Shown here in pieces: positions 16,872 through 27,522 of a stretch of DNA of 64,000 nt. Position numbers and translations under genes: made by a program. Location of the stretch: NCBI GenBank assembly GCA_016717855.1, contig JADKEV010000001.1, positions 310,001 through 374,000 on the forward strand, read 5' to 3'. Source of the stretch: Betaproteobacteria bacterium. Lineage in GTDB: Bacteria; Pseudomonadota; Gammaproteobacteria; Burkholderiales; Casimicrobiaceae. The stretch's first letter is position 1; each line of letters opens with the position of its first letter. The notes under the pieces were generated by a model. It saw only the letters and a program-made list of their open reading frames with translations, did no database searches and was not told the DNA's origin.

Positions 16872-18854
16872 GTGCTGGGTCGTCACTTGTCATTCCTTCG
16901 TTCGCTGCGCAATGTCGTCATTGGCAAGCCGCTTGATCCACTGAACGTCAAAGGGCGCGAGCATCTGGCGCTGGCCGCATTTCTGGCGTGGGTCGGATTG
17001 GGCGCGGATGGCCTGTCGTCCGCGGCTTACGGTCCGCAGGAAGCGTTCCTGGCGCTGGGCGCGAACAGCGACCTCGGCCTGTATCTGGCGCTGGCCACCG
17101 CGGTCACCGTGTTCATCATCGCGCTGGCCTACAACCAGGTCATCGAGCTGTTCCCCACGGGCGGCGGTGGCTACCGGGTGACGACCAGCCTGCTCGGACC
17201 CTACGCCGGCCTGGTCGCCGGCGCGGCGCTGATCGTCGACTACGTGCTGACCATCGCGATCTCGGTCGCCAGCGGCATCGACCAGCTGTTCAGCCTGTTG
17301 CCGAGTCCGGAAAAGGCCGCGCCCTACAAGCTGTGGGTCGAGATTCCGGTCGTGCTCGGGCTGCTCGTGCTCAACCTGCGCGGCATGAAGGAATCGATCA
17401 AGATCCTGCTGCCGATCTTCCTGGGATTCGTGATCACGCACCTGGCGCTGATCATCTACGGCATCGCGGTGCATGCGGGCGACCTGCCCAACGTGGTGGC
17501 GCGGACCAGCGCGGCGACCGCCAGCCTGACCGCGCAGGTCGGCATCGTCGGCGCGATTTCCGCGATGCTGCTCGCCTATGCGCAGGGCGGCGGCACGTAC
17601 ACCGGCATCGAGGCGGTGTCGAACAACGTCAACTCGCTGGCCGAGCCGCGGGTGCAGACGGGCAAGCGGACGATGTTGTACATGGCGCTGTCGCTGGCGA
17701 TCGCCGCGGGCGGGATCCTGCTGCTCTACCTGCTCTGGCAGGTCAAGCATGTCGAGGGCACGACCCTGAACGCCGTCCTTTTCGGCAGCATCATCGCCGA
17801 CTTCGGCATCAGGGATCCGTATGTGAACTGGATGCTGCTGACCATCGTGCTGGTGCTCGAGGCGGGATTGCTGTTCGTCGCCGCCAACACCGGCTTCCTG
17901 GGCGGCCCGTCGGTGCTCTACAACATGGCGGCCGACTCGTGGGTGCCGCACAAGTTCCGCTACCTGTCGACGCGCCTGGTGACCAAGAACGGGATCATCA
18001 TGATGGGGCTGGCGGCGCTGCTGATCCTCTACGGCACCAAGGGCGAGACGACGCTGCTGGTGGTGCTGTATTCGATCAGCGTGTTCCTGACCTTCGCGCT
18101 GTCGCTGTTCGGGCTCTGCCGCTACTGGTTCATTCATCGCGACCAGCCGCACTGGTTCCGCCGCTTGCTGCTGTCGCTGGTCGGCTCGGCGATCTGCGCG
18201 GTGATCCTGGTGATGCTGATCGTCAACAACTTCACCGCCGGCGGCTGGGCCACGTTGTTCATCATCGGCGGCATCGTCGCCATCTGCATCTACATCCGCC
18301 ACCACTACGACGACACCAAGGTGCAGTTGCGCAAGATCGACGCAATTTTCGCCGGGCAGCCGATGGGTCCGCAGGATTGCGAGCCGGCACTGCTGCCGGA
18401 TGCGCCGACCGCCGTATTCCTGGTGGGTTCGAGCAAGGGCGGCGGCATCCACACCCTGCTGTGGGTGCAGCGGATGTTCCCCGACCACTTCAAGAATTTC
18501 GTGTTCATCAACGCCCGCACCGTCGACGTGCGCAGCTACGGCGGCGCCGAAGCGCTGGAAGCCGCCAAGAAGAGCGCGCAGGGGGCGCTCGACTATTTCG
18601 TGAACTTCTGCCACAGCTACGGCCTCGCGGCGAAATCCTACCTTGCGTTCGGCACCGACCCGGTGGCCGACTACACGCATCTCTCCGAGAAAGTGGCCGG
18701 GGACTTTTCGAACTGCATCTTCTTCGCCAGCAAGCTGGTCTTCCAGGACGAAAACTGGTTCACCCGCCTGCTGCACAACCAGGCCGCGCTCGCCCTGCAG
18801 CGCCGGTTCCACTTCAAGAACATGCAGCTCGTCATCCTGCCGATGAAGCTGTAG
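16872..18854 (+). CDS. APC-superfamily permease with C-terminal cytosolic domain, KimA-like
   Basis: 660 residues starting at GTG 16872. About 12 transmembrane helices fill residues 30-470, beginning with a helix-1 motif GADGLSSAAYGPQEAF like that of the KimA/YdaO potassium symporters (SSDALSSVAYG in Bacillus). A soluble C-terminal domain of about 170 residues contains a nucleotide-binding-looking loop (VFLVGSSKGGGIHTLLWV), also like the USP-type tail of KimA. It ends 154 bp before kdpE on the opposite strand, so the gene is next to the Kdp potassium system. Potassium transport is an inference; a standard annotation would say amino-acid permease. Confidence 0.7.
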   Translation: MLGRHLSFLRSLRNVVIGKPLDPLNVKGREHLALAAFLAWVGLGADGLSSAAYGPQEAFLALGANSDLGLYLALATAVTVFIIALAYNQVIELFPTGGGGYRVTTSLLGPYAGLVAGAALIVDYVLTIAISVASGIDQLFSLLPSPEKAAPYKLWVEIPVVLGLLVLNLRGMKESIKILLPIFLGFVITHLALIIYGIAVHAGDLPNVVARTSAATASLTAQVGIVGAISAMLLAYAQGGGTYTGIEAVSNNVNSLAEPRVQTGKRTMLYMALSLAIAAGGILLLYLLWQVKHVEGTTLNAVLFGSIIADFGIRDPYVNWMLLTIVLVLEAGLLFVAANTGFLGGPSVLYNMAADSWVPHKFRYLSTRLVTKNGIIMMGLAALLILYGTKGETTLLVVLYSISVFLTFALSLFGLCRYWFIHRDQPHWFRRLLLSLVGSAICAVILVMLIVNNFTAGGWATLFIIGGIVAICIYIRHHYDDTKVQLRKIDAIFAGQPMGPQDCEPALLPDAPTAVFLVGSSKGGGIHTLLWVQRMFPDHFKNFVFINARTVDVRSYGGAEALEAAKKSAQGALDYFVNFCHSYGLAAKSYLAFGTDPVADYTHLSEKVAGDFSNCIFFASKLVFQDENWFTRLLHNQAALALQRRFHFKNMQLVILPMKL

Positions 18855-19008
18855 CGATCCGGCAGGCGTTTATCCTGGTCTCCTTCCGTGCTCGTTCACG
18901 CATGCTCCCATGCGCTGAAAGCTGCGTAGACATCCTGCGGACGGGCGCAGGCACGCAGTCTCTCGCGGAACGCCTTTCGCAGGGCCCCCGCCGGATCCGG
19001 TCAGACCA

Positions 19009-19704
19009 TCAAGGAACGAGCAGCCTGTACCCGACCGCGGTCTCGGTCAACAAGTACCGCGGCTGCGCCGGATCATCCTCCAGCTTCTGCCGCAGATGCC
19101 CCATGTAGATCCGCAGGTAGTGCCCGCTCTCGGAGTGCGACGGTCCCCACACTTCGCGCAGCAACTGCGGGCTGGTGACGACCCGTCCCGGATTGCCGAT
19201 GAGCACTCCCAGCAGCCGGTACTCGGTGGGCGTCAAGTGCACCGGTTGCCCGCTCTTGGTAACCATCCGCGCCTTGAGATCGACCTGCACGTCGCCGAAA
19301 CGAAAGATGCCGTCCGGGTCGGCGTCCGGCTGGCGCTGGCGGCGCAGTGTCGCCCGCACCCGCGCGAGCAATTCTCCGACGCCGAATGGCTTGGTCAGAT
19401 AGTCGTCCGCGCCCGCATCCAGCGCACCGATCTTGTCCGTTTCGCCGGCCCTCGCGGAAAGCACGATGATCGGGACGCTCGACCACTTGCGGACGTCGCG
19501 GATGAAGTCGGCGCCGTCGCCGTCGGGCAAGCCGAGGTCCAGGATGATCAGGGTCGGGTGGCGGGTGCCGGCGTCGATCAGGCCGCGCCGCATGGTCTCC
19601 GCCTCGAAGATCTGCCACCCCTCTTCCTCGAGCGCGGCCCGAACGAAACGGCGGATCTGCGGCTCGTCCTCGACCAGCAGGGCAAGAGGCGAAGGCTGGG
19701 TCAT
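19009..19704 (-). CDS. kdpE: Response regulator KdpE
   Basis: 231 residues. The receiver domain has acidic VEDE at 11-14, the phospho-acceptor D56 in LIILDLGLP, and the conserved Lys in LTKPFGVGELLARVRA. An OmpR/PhoB winged helix follows (HLTPTEYRLLGVLI, VTSPQLLREVWG, YLRIYMGHLRQKLEDDP). It pairs with KdpD to induce kdpFABC under potassium limitation or turgor stress. Its ATG lies inside the open kdpD frame, which continues past it in another frame. Confidence 0.95.
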   Translation of the reverse strand: MTQPSPLALLVEDEPQIRRFVRAALEEEGWQIFEAETMRRGLIDAGTRHPTLIILDLGLPDGDGADFIRDVRKWSSVPIIVLSARAGETDKIGALDAGADDYLTKPFGVGELLARVRATLRRQRQPDADPDGIFRFGDVQVDLKARMVTKSGQPVHLTPTEYRLLGVLIGNPGRVVTSPQLLREVWGPSHSESGHYLRIYMGHLRQKLEDDPAQPRYLLTETAVGYRLLVP

Positions 19705-22507
19705 GCCGGGTCGCGTCCCGGCCTGGGCGCGCGGGTTCCTTTCGGATCACGATGCCGGATTCGCCGGCATCCAGGTCAGGCATGCCGGGAGGAACGCCCA
19801 ATGGCAAGGCAAAGACAATGGCCGCTCCGCCCTCCGGCGACTCGCCCGCGCGTATCGTGCCGCCATGCGCTTCGACGATAGCGCGGCAGATCGCCAATCC
19901 CAGGCCGACGCCCGGCTTGGCCGACTCGCGTTCGCCGCGCGTGAACTTCTCGAATATCGCTTTCTCCTGGCCGGCAGGCAATCCCGGCCCGTTGTCGTAC
20001 ACACACACATTCAGATTCTCATCGTCGAACTCCGCAGCGATCACGATACGGGAACCGGCCGGCGTGTACTTCGCCGCGTTTTCCAGAAGATTGACCACGA
20101 CCCGCTCGATCAGCACCGCGTCGAACCGTACCAGCGGCAGTCCGGGCGCCAGCTTCGTCTCGACCTGATGCCCGGCGAGCTGCGACTGGATGCCCCGCAA
20201 CGCGCTCCCCACCACTTCCTCGAACGGCTGCCATTGCAGGTTGAGCTTGACCTCCCCGCTCTGGATCCGTGCCATATCGAGCAAGTTCGACACCAGAGCA
20301 CTCATGCGCAACGCCTCTTCGTGCAGCGCGCGGGCCAGTTCCTGCTGCGCCGGCGTCAATGGTGGCTTCGACAGGGATAGCGATTCGGAGAGTCCCACCA
20401 GCGAGGTCAAAGGCGTGCGCAGGTCATGCGACAACGCCGCCAGCAGCGAATTGCGCAACCGCTCCGACTCCATGCGCACCAGGGCCTGCTGCGCGACACT
20501 GATATAGTGCACGCGTTCGAGCGCAATGGCCGCCAATGTCGCGAACGTATCGAGCTGCTGGCGTTGCTCGGGGATCAGGATCCAGCGACGGCTCTCGGGC
20601 TGGATCGCGAGAACGCCGCGAGTACGCATCGGCGCGACCAGTGGCAGATGGAAAAAGCCGCTGCCAGGCAGCGTGTCGGTGCCCATCCCGGCCGGTTCCG
20701 CGTGATCGAATGCCCATTGGGCTATTCCCATGTCCTGCACGCTCAGAATCGGCGCCTGCGAAGTTCCGCCGGGCGTCGCTGTCGGCCACTGCAGCCTACC
20801 CGCATTGTCAGGGAGCAGCAGCACCGCCTTGACACGGAACGCGCGCTCGATAAATTCGCAGGCGATCTCGAACACCTGCTCGGTCTGCAAAGCACCCGAC
20901 AATTCGCGCGCAAACTCATAGAGGGAGCGCGCGCGGGACTCCCGATGCGAGGCGATGCGCGCCTGGTAGCGCAAGCCGGCGGTCAGGTGGGCCGTGATCA
21001 GGCCGACGGCCAGCATGACCGCGAACGTCACGACATATTGCGCGTCGGTGACCGCGAACGTGAACCGCGGCGAGACGAAGAAGAAATCGAATGCCGCGAC
21101 GCCGACCAGCGTCGAAACGACTGCGGGGCCGCGCCCGAACTGAACGGCCACCAGCACGACAGTGAGCAGGAACAGCATCACGATGTTCGCCAGATCCAGA
21201 TACGGAATCAGCGGCGTGGCGACGAGCGCGGTGAACAGGCTGGCCGCTACCGCCCAGAAAAATCGCCCCGTGCGCTGCCGTTGGCGCGATCGCGGCGTGG
21301 CGGGCGCCCCATCGATCGCCGGCGCTGGTGCGGTGGCGGTCACACCCTCTGTGGCCGGTGCCTGCTCCAGACTGCCGCGGCCGATTTCGATCAGGTCGAT
21401 CTCCGGCGCAAGGGCCGCGATCCGCTTCAGGTGTTCAGTGCGCCATGGCCACGTGGGATGACCGCGCCCGAGGACGATCTTCGACAGGTTGTGGCCTTGC
21501 GCATAATCAGTGATGGCAAGTGCAATGTCGTTTCCGGAAAGGACCGCGGTCGTGGCGCCAAGGTCCTGCGCCAGCTTCAGCGACTTGAGAATCGCCTCGC
21601 GCGAGGCGGACGGCAAGCGCTGCAGTTGCGGCGTTTCCACGTAGACCGCATGCCACTCGGCATTCAGCTGCGTGGCCAGGAGCGCGGTGCTCCGTATCAC
21701 ATGCTCGCCGCCGGGCCGCGGCCCCACGCATGCGAGCAGCGCCGAGTCGGTCTTCCAGACGCCGCCTATGGACTTTTCGATGCGGTACGCCTGCACGTCG
21801 TCTTCGATCCGGTCGGCGGTGCGCCGCAGCGCGAGCTCACGCAGCGCGATCAGATTGCCCTTGCGGAAAAAATTGCGCGACGCACGCTCCGCCTGTTGCG
21901 CCTGATAGACCTTCCCTGCCCGCAGCCGGCCCAGCAACTCGTCGGCGGGGATGTCGACCAGCACGACTTCGTCGGCCGCGTCGAACACGGTGTCGGGCAG
22001 CGTTTCCGCCACGCGGATGCCCGTGATCCCGCCGACGACGTCGTTCAGGCTTTCCAGATGCTGGACATTGACGGTCGTGAAGACGTCGATTCCGGCATCG
22101 AGCAACTCCTCGACATCCTGCCAGCGCTTGGGGTGCCGCGAGCCCGGCGCATTGGAATGCGCCAGTTCGTCCATCAGTATCAGTGTCGGCTGCCGTGCCA
22201 GCGCCGCGTCCAGGTCGAACTCGGCGATGGTCTTGCCGCGGTATTCGATGGCCTTGAGCGGGAGGACCTCGAGCCCCTGCATCTGCGACGCGGTTTCGGC
22301 ACGGCCGTGGGTTTCGACCACACCCACCAGCACTGGACGTCCTTCGGACTGCAGCTTGCGCGCGGCGGCCAGCATCGCATACGTCTTGCCCACCCCGGCC
22401 GAAGCGCCGAAGTAGATACGGAGCTTGCCTCGCGCCGCGCGACGCTCCTGTTCCTGCACCCTCGCCAGCAGCGCGTCCGGGTCAGGTCGTTGGTGATCGG
22501 TGGGCAT
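19073..22507 (-). CDS. kdpD: Sensor histidine kinase KdpD, frame extended through kdpE
   Basis: Residues 1-215 are the KdpD sensor domain with a Walker A site (GASAGVGKT at 34-42) and VETHGRAET. Then come a USP-like domain, four transmembrane helices (about 405-500), a GAF domain (about 530-650), and the kinase core with the phospho-His motif LSHDLRTPLTSL and GVGLGLAICR. Recognisable KdpD sequence stops at about residue 930 (FALPLGVPPGMP), as usual for the family. Yet the frame has no stop there and runs 630 bp through kdpE to 19073 as Arg-rich shadow sequence, giving 1144 residues. A single-base error near 19705-19780 would restore an ATGA overlap with kdpE. Confidence 0.9.
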   Translation of the reverse strand: MPTDHQRPDPDALLARVQEQERRAARGKLRIYFGASAGVGKTYAMLAAARKLQSEGRPVLVGVVETHGRAETASQMQGLEVLPLKAIEYRGKTIAEFDLDAALARQPTLILMDELAHSNAPGSRHPKRWQDVEELLDAGIDVFTTVNVQHLESLNDVVGGITGIRVAETLPDTVFDAADEVVLVDIPADELLGRLRAGKVYQAQQAERASRNFFRKGNLIALRELALRRTADRIEDDVQAYRIEKSIGGVWKTDSALLACVGPRPGGEHVIRSTALLATQLNAEWHAVYVETPQLQRLPSASREAILKSLKLAQDLGATTAVLSGNDIALAITDYAQGHNLSKIVLGRGHPTWPWRTEHLKRIAALAPEIDLIEIGRGSLEQAPATEGVTATAPAPAIDGAPATPRSRQRQRTGRFFWAVAASLFTALVATPLIPYLDLANIVMLFLLTVVLVAVQFGRGPAVVSTLVGVAAFDFFFVSPRFTFAVTDAQYVVTFAVMLAVGLITAHLTAGLRYQARIASHRESRARSLYEFARELSGALQTEQVFEIACEFIERAFRVKAVLLLPDNAGRLQWPTATPGGTSQAPILSVQDMGIAQWAFDHAEPAGMGTDTLPGSGFFHLPLVAPMRTRGVLAIQPESRRWILIPEQRQQLDTFATLAAIALERVHYISVAQQALVRMESERLRNSLLAALSHDLRTPLTSLVGLSESLSLSKPPLTPAQQELARALHEEALRMSALVSNLLDMARIQSGEVKLNLQWQPFEEVVGSALRGIQSQLAGHQVETKLAPGLPLVRFDAVLIERVVVNLLENAAKYTPAGSRIVIAAEFDDENLNVCVYDNGPGLPAGQEKAIFEKFTRGERESAKPGVGLGLAICRAIVEAHGGTIRAGESPEGGAAIVFALPLGVPPGMPDLDAGESGIVIRKEPARPGRDATRHDPAFASCPAGRGRAADPPFRSGRARGRGVADLRGGDHAARPDRRRHPPPDPDHPGPRLARRRRRRLHPRRPQVVERPDHRAFREGRRNGQDRCAGCGRGRLSDQAIRRRRIARAGAGDTAPPAPAGRRPGRHLSFRRRAGRSQGADGYQERATGALDAHRVPAAGSAHRQSGTGRHQPAVAARSVGTVALRERALPADLHGASAAEAGG

Positions 22508-22611
22508 GGGTTGGCGAATCGATCCAGGGTGTCAGCACTTGCACGCGAGACGCAGGAGGTGCTGGTGGTCGCACACCGGTCCGCCGTCCGTTTCCACGCC
22601 AAATCCCTGCA

Positions 22612-23184
22612 CTATGGGCGCTGATCAAGTGCGAGGTTCAGCGCCAGTACATTGACCCGCGGCTCGCCGAAGAAGGCAAGATACTGTGGTTTGCCGTGCT
22701 TATCAATCAGGCTGCGCACGGCACCGAGTGCCAGATTGCGCTCTCGCGCGATGCGCGGCGCCTGATAGTAGGCTGCGGCAATGCTGATATCCGGATCAAG
22801 GCCGCTCCCTGACGTGGTGACCAGATCGACTGGAATCGGCGCGGCATTCCCCGGATCTGCCGCCTTCAGCGCTTCGACCCGGCCCTTTATCGCGTCGATC
22901 AGCGCCGGATTGGTCGGCCCCTGGTTCGAGCCGCTCGACGCCCCCGCATTGTTCGGCATCGGCGACGTGGCGGACGGCCGTCCCCAGAAATAGCGGGGCG
23001 AGGAAAACGCCTGGCCGATCAGCGAGGAGCCGACGGCCGTGCCGTCACGCGAAGTCAGGCTGCCCGACGCCTGGTCGGGAAACGCGAGTTGCGCAATGCC
23101 CGTGATTGCGTACGGATAGAACACGCCGCAAATGAGGCTGAGCGCGGCAAACAACACGAGCGCGGGACGCAGAATGGATGTCAT
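22612..23184 (-). CDS. kdpC: Potassium-transporting ATPase subunit KdpC
   Basis: 190 residues from ATG 23184, chosen over the codon at 23202 because AGGAG lies 7 bases before it. One N-terminal membrane helix (LRPALVLFAALSLICGVFYP) is followed by a periplasmic domain with family motifs GSSLIGQAFSSPRYFWGRPS, SGLDPDIS and ARERNLALGAVRSLI. KdpC stabilises the KdpFABC complex. It sits 10 bp after kdpB, and 104 bp separate it from kdpD. Confidence 0.95.
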   Translation of the reverse strand: MTSILRPALVLFAALSLICGVFYPYAITGIAQLAFPDQASGSLTSRDGTAVGSSLIGQAFSSPRYFWGRPSATSPMPNNAGASSGSNQGPTNPALIDAIKGRVEALKAADPGNAAPIPVDLVTTSGSGLDPDISIAAAYYQAPRIARERNLALGAVRSLIDKHGKPQYLAFFGEPRVNVLALNLALDQRP

Positions 23185-23194
23185 CGCGTTTCTC

Positions 23195-25261
<2,067 letters not shown>

Positions 25262-25270
25262 GGTGGCTTC

Positions 25271-27079
25271 CTATCGCGCAAAGAGCTGCAAGTGTTCGAC
25301 GACCGGCCCCAGCGCCAGCGCGGGAACGTAGTTCAGCACGCCAACAAGCAGCACGGTCCCGACCAGTAATGCGACGAACAGCGGGCCATGGGTGGGCATC
25401 GTGCCTGCGGTGACGTCGATTCGCTTCTTGGCGGCGAGCGAGCCCGCGACCGCCAGGATGGGCACGATCATCGCGAAACGACCGAACCACATCGCGATCG
25501 CCAGCAGGGTGTTGTAGAAGGGTGTGTTCGCCGACAAGCCCGCGAACGCGCTGCCGTTGTTGTTGGCGGCCGAGCTGAACGCATAGAGGACTTCCGAGAA
25601 ACCATGGGCGCCCGGATTGGCCATGCCGGCCGTCCCCGGATCCAGCATCACGGCGATCGCGGTGCCGGCCAGCACCAGCGTGGGCGTGACCAGGATGGCA
25701 ATCGACGTCATCTTCATCTCGAACGACTGGATCTTCTTGCCCAGGTATTCGGGGGTACGGCCTATCATCAGCCCGGCGATGAACACCGCCAGGATCGCGA
25801 AGATCAGCATCCCGTACATGCCGGAACCGACGCCGCCGAACACCACCTCGCCCAACTGCATCAGCACCAGCGGCACCATGCCGCCCAGCGGCATGAACGA
25901 GTCGTGCATGGAAATGACCGCGCCGCAGGACGCCGCCGTGGTGATCGCCGCGAACAACGCCGATGCGCTGATGCCGAAGCGGGTCTCCTTGCCTTCCATA
26001 TTGCCGCCCGACTGCAGCGCGCCCGCCGCCTGGTCGATGCCCAGCGCGGCGAGCCCCGGGTGCGCCTGCTGCTCGGCAAACAGCACGAGCGTGGTCAACC
26101 CGACAAAGAGCACGGTCATCGCCCCCAGCACCGCCCAGCCCTGCCGGATATCGCCGACCATGCGGCCCAAGGCAAAGCAGAGTCCCGCCGGGATCAGGAA
26201 AATGGACAGCATCTGGACAAAATTGGTCAGTGCCGTCGGATTTTCGTACGCATGCGCCGAATTGGCATTGAAAAAGCCGCCGCCGTTGGTGCCCAGCATC
26301 TTGATCGCTTCCTGCGAGGCAACCGGCCCCATCGCGATGGTCTGCGTCTTCGCGGTGAGGGTTTCCGTCACCGGCTCGCCCTTGGCGTCCTTCAACGGCT
26401 GGCCGTCGGCATCGTTTTTCGCTTGCGTGTAGGTGACGGGGTCGAGCAGCGTAACGTCCTTGTAGGCGGAGAAATTCTGGATCGCGCCCTGGCTGACCAG
26501 GAAGACGGCGAATACCGCCGACACGGGCAGCAGCACATAGAGGGTCGTGCGCGTGAGGTCGACCCAGAAGTTGCCGATCGAGTTGGCCGAGCGTGCGGCA
26601 AAGGCGCGGATCAGCGCAAACGCGACCGCGATACCGGTGGCCGCCGAAAAGAAATTCTGGCCCGTCAGCGCCAGCATCTGGGTCAGGTAGCTCATCGTCG
26701 ATTCGCCGCCATAACCCTGCCAGTTGGTGTTGCTGGCAAAGCTCACCGCGGTGTTGAACGCCGAGTCCGGGCTGACATTGGCCAACGCCTGCGGGTTGAG
26801 CGGCAGCCAGAACTGGAGCCGTTGCACGGCGTAGACGAAGAGGACGCCCAGCGCATTGAAGACCAGCAGCGCGAGCGCGTAGGTCTTCCAGGTCATCGGC
26901 GCCGAAGCGGATGTCCCGGCGATCCGGTACAGGAAGTCCTCGATCCGGCGCAGCCAGCCCAGGCCGCGGATTGCCGTGCCATCGCCGACACGCGCCAGGT
27001 AGATGCCCATCGGCCAGGCCAGCGCCAGCAGCACCGCCAGGTAGACGGCAAGGAGAATGAGCGATTGCATGGTGATCAT
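25271..27079 (-). CDS. kdpA: Potassium-transporting ATPase subunit KdpA
   Basis: 602 residues with about ten membrane helices. Selectivity-filter-like segments typical of the SKT superfamily are visible (TNWQGYGGE, GTNGGGFFNANSAHAYENP, AANNNGSAFAGL). KdpA forms the high-affinity potassium channel-like pore. Its ATG at 27079 overlaps the kdpF stop, and GGAGG precedes it within the kdpF coding region. The second ATG three codons on is too far from that site. Confidence 0.97.
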   Translation of the reverse strand: MITMQSLILLAVYLAVLLALAWPMGIYLARVGDGTAIRGLGWLRRIEDFLYRIAGTSASAPMTWKTYALALLVFNALGVLFVYAVQRLQFWLPLNPQALANVSPDSAFNTAVSFASNTNWQGYGGESTMSYLTQMLALTGQNFFSAATGIAVAFALIRAFAARSANSIGNFWVDLTRTTLYVLLPVSAVFAVFLVSQGAIQNFSAYKDVTLLDPVTYTQAKNDADGQPLKDAKGEPVTETLTAKTQTIAMGPVASQEAIKMLGTNGGGFFNANSAHAYENPTALTNFVQMLSIFLIPAGLCFALGRMVGDIRQGWAVLGAMTVLFVGLTTLVLFAEQQAHPGLAALGIDQAAGALQSGGNMEGKETRFGISASALFAAITTAASCGAVISMHDSFMPLGGMVPLVLMQLGEVVFGGVGSGMYGMLIFAILAVFIAGLMIGRTPEYLGKKIQSFEMKMTSIAILVTPTLVLAGTAIAVMLDPGTAGMANPGAHGFSEVLYAFSSAANNNGSAFAGLSANTPFYNTLLAIAMWFGRFAMIVPILAVAGSLAAKKRIDVTAGTMPTHGPLFVALLVGTVLLVGVLNYVPALALGPVVEHLQLFAR

Positions 27080-27165
27080 AGATCCTCCGCCTTGAGCAGC
27101 GCGACGATCAGATAGACGAGCAGAACGGCGGCCACCACCGCGCCGATCACGTAGAACGTGTTCAT
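27076..27165 (-). CDS. kdpF: Small KdpF subunit
   Basis: 29 residues, essentially a single hydrophobic helix ending KAEDL (MNTFYVIGAVVAAVLLVYL). Length, hydrophobicity and position directly before kdpA match KdpF, the 29-residue stabilising peptide of the complex. Its stop overlaps the kdpA ATG (ATGA), and its start overlaps the stop of the small ORF upstream. GGAGGGAAC provides the ribosome site. Confidence 0.9.
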   Translation of the reverse strand: MNTFYVIGAVVAAVLLVYLIVALLKAEDL

Positions 27166-27254
27166 GGTTCCCTCCTCAAACTGTCGCAGCCTTCGGCAAG
27201 CGCGCAGGTCACCAGCAGGAACGCCACGATCGCGACGACAAATACGATGTCCAT
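27162..27254 (-). CDS. Small single-helix membrane protein upstream of kdpF
   Basis: A 30-codon frame from ATG 27254 (or 32 from 27260, in a row of three ATGs) encodes one hydrophobic helix with a short charged tail (begins MDIVFVVAIVAFLL, ends CDSLRREP). Its stop overlaps the kdpF start as ATGA, and GGGG sits 6 bases before ATG 27254. The perfect 4-base coupling to kdpF and the membrane character argue that it is translated. Similar unnamed mini-ORFs occur before kdpF in other proteobacteria, as far as I recall. It may be an extra small Kdp subunit or regulator. Confidence 0.6.
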   Translation of the reverse strand: MDIVFVVAIVAFLLVTCALAEGCDSLRREP

Positions 27255-27522
27255 CATCATCCCCGATACGGGTTTGGTTGAATGTCCGACAGACTACGCC
27301 GACGCGTCTAAATGATTCGTAAAGACTCGGCGGCCCCGTGTATATGCGTTGTATAGGACCACGGCACCGGCTTATCGCGAGGACACGAGATGCCTCGGGC
27401 GCCGGACCCGGCCGCGACAGCGCCCATGAACAAGTTTGCCGGAACCGGGGCCATTGGCGCTTGACAATACTCAAGCCAGTGCGCAGTGAACGGCATGCAA
27501 GGGCCGATGCCATAATGGCCCC

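Noticed and set aside
20426..22624. Long plus-strand frame opposite kdpD, and similar ones opposite kdpB, kdpA, glyS and amtB
   Set aside because: Arg/His/Gln-rich antisense shadows of recognised genes; none has a ribosome site or a domain.
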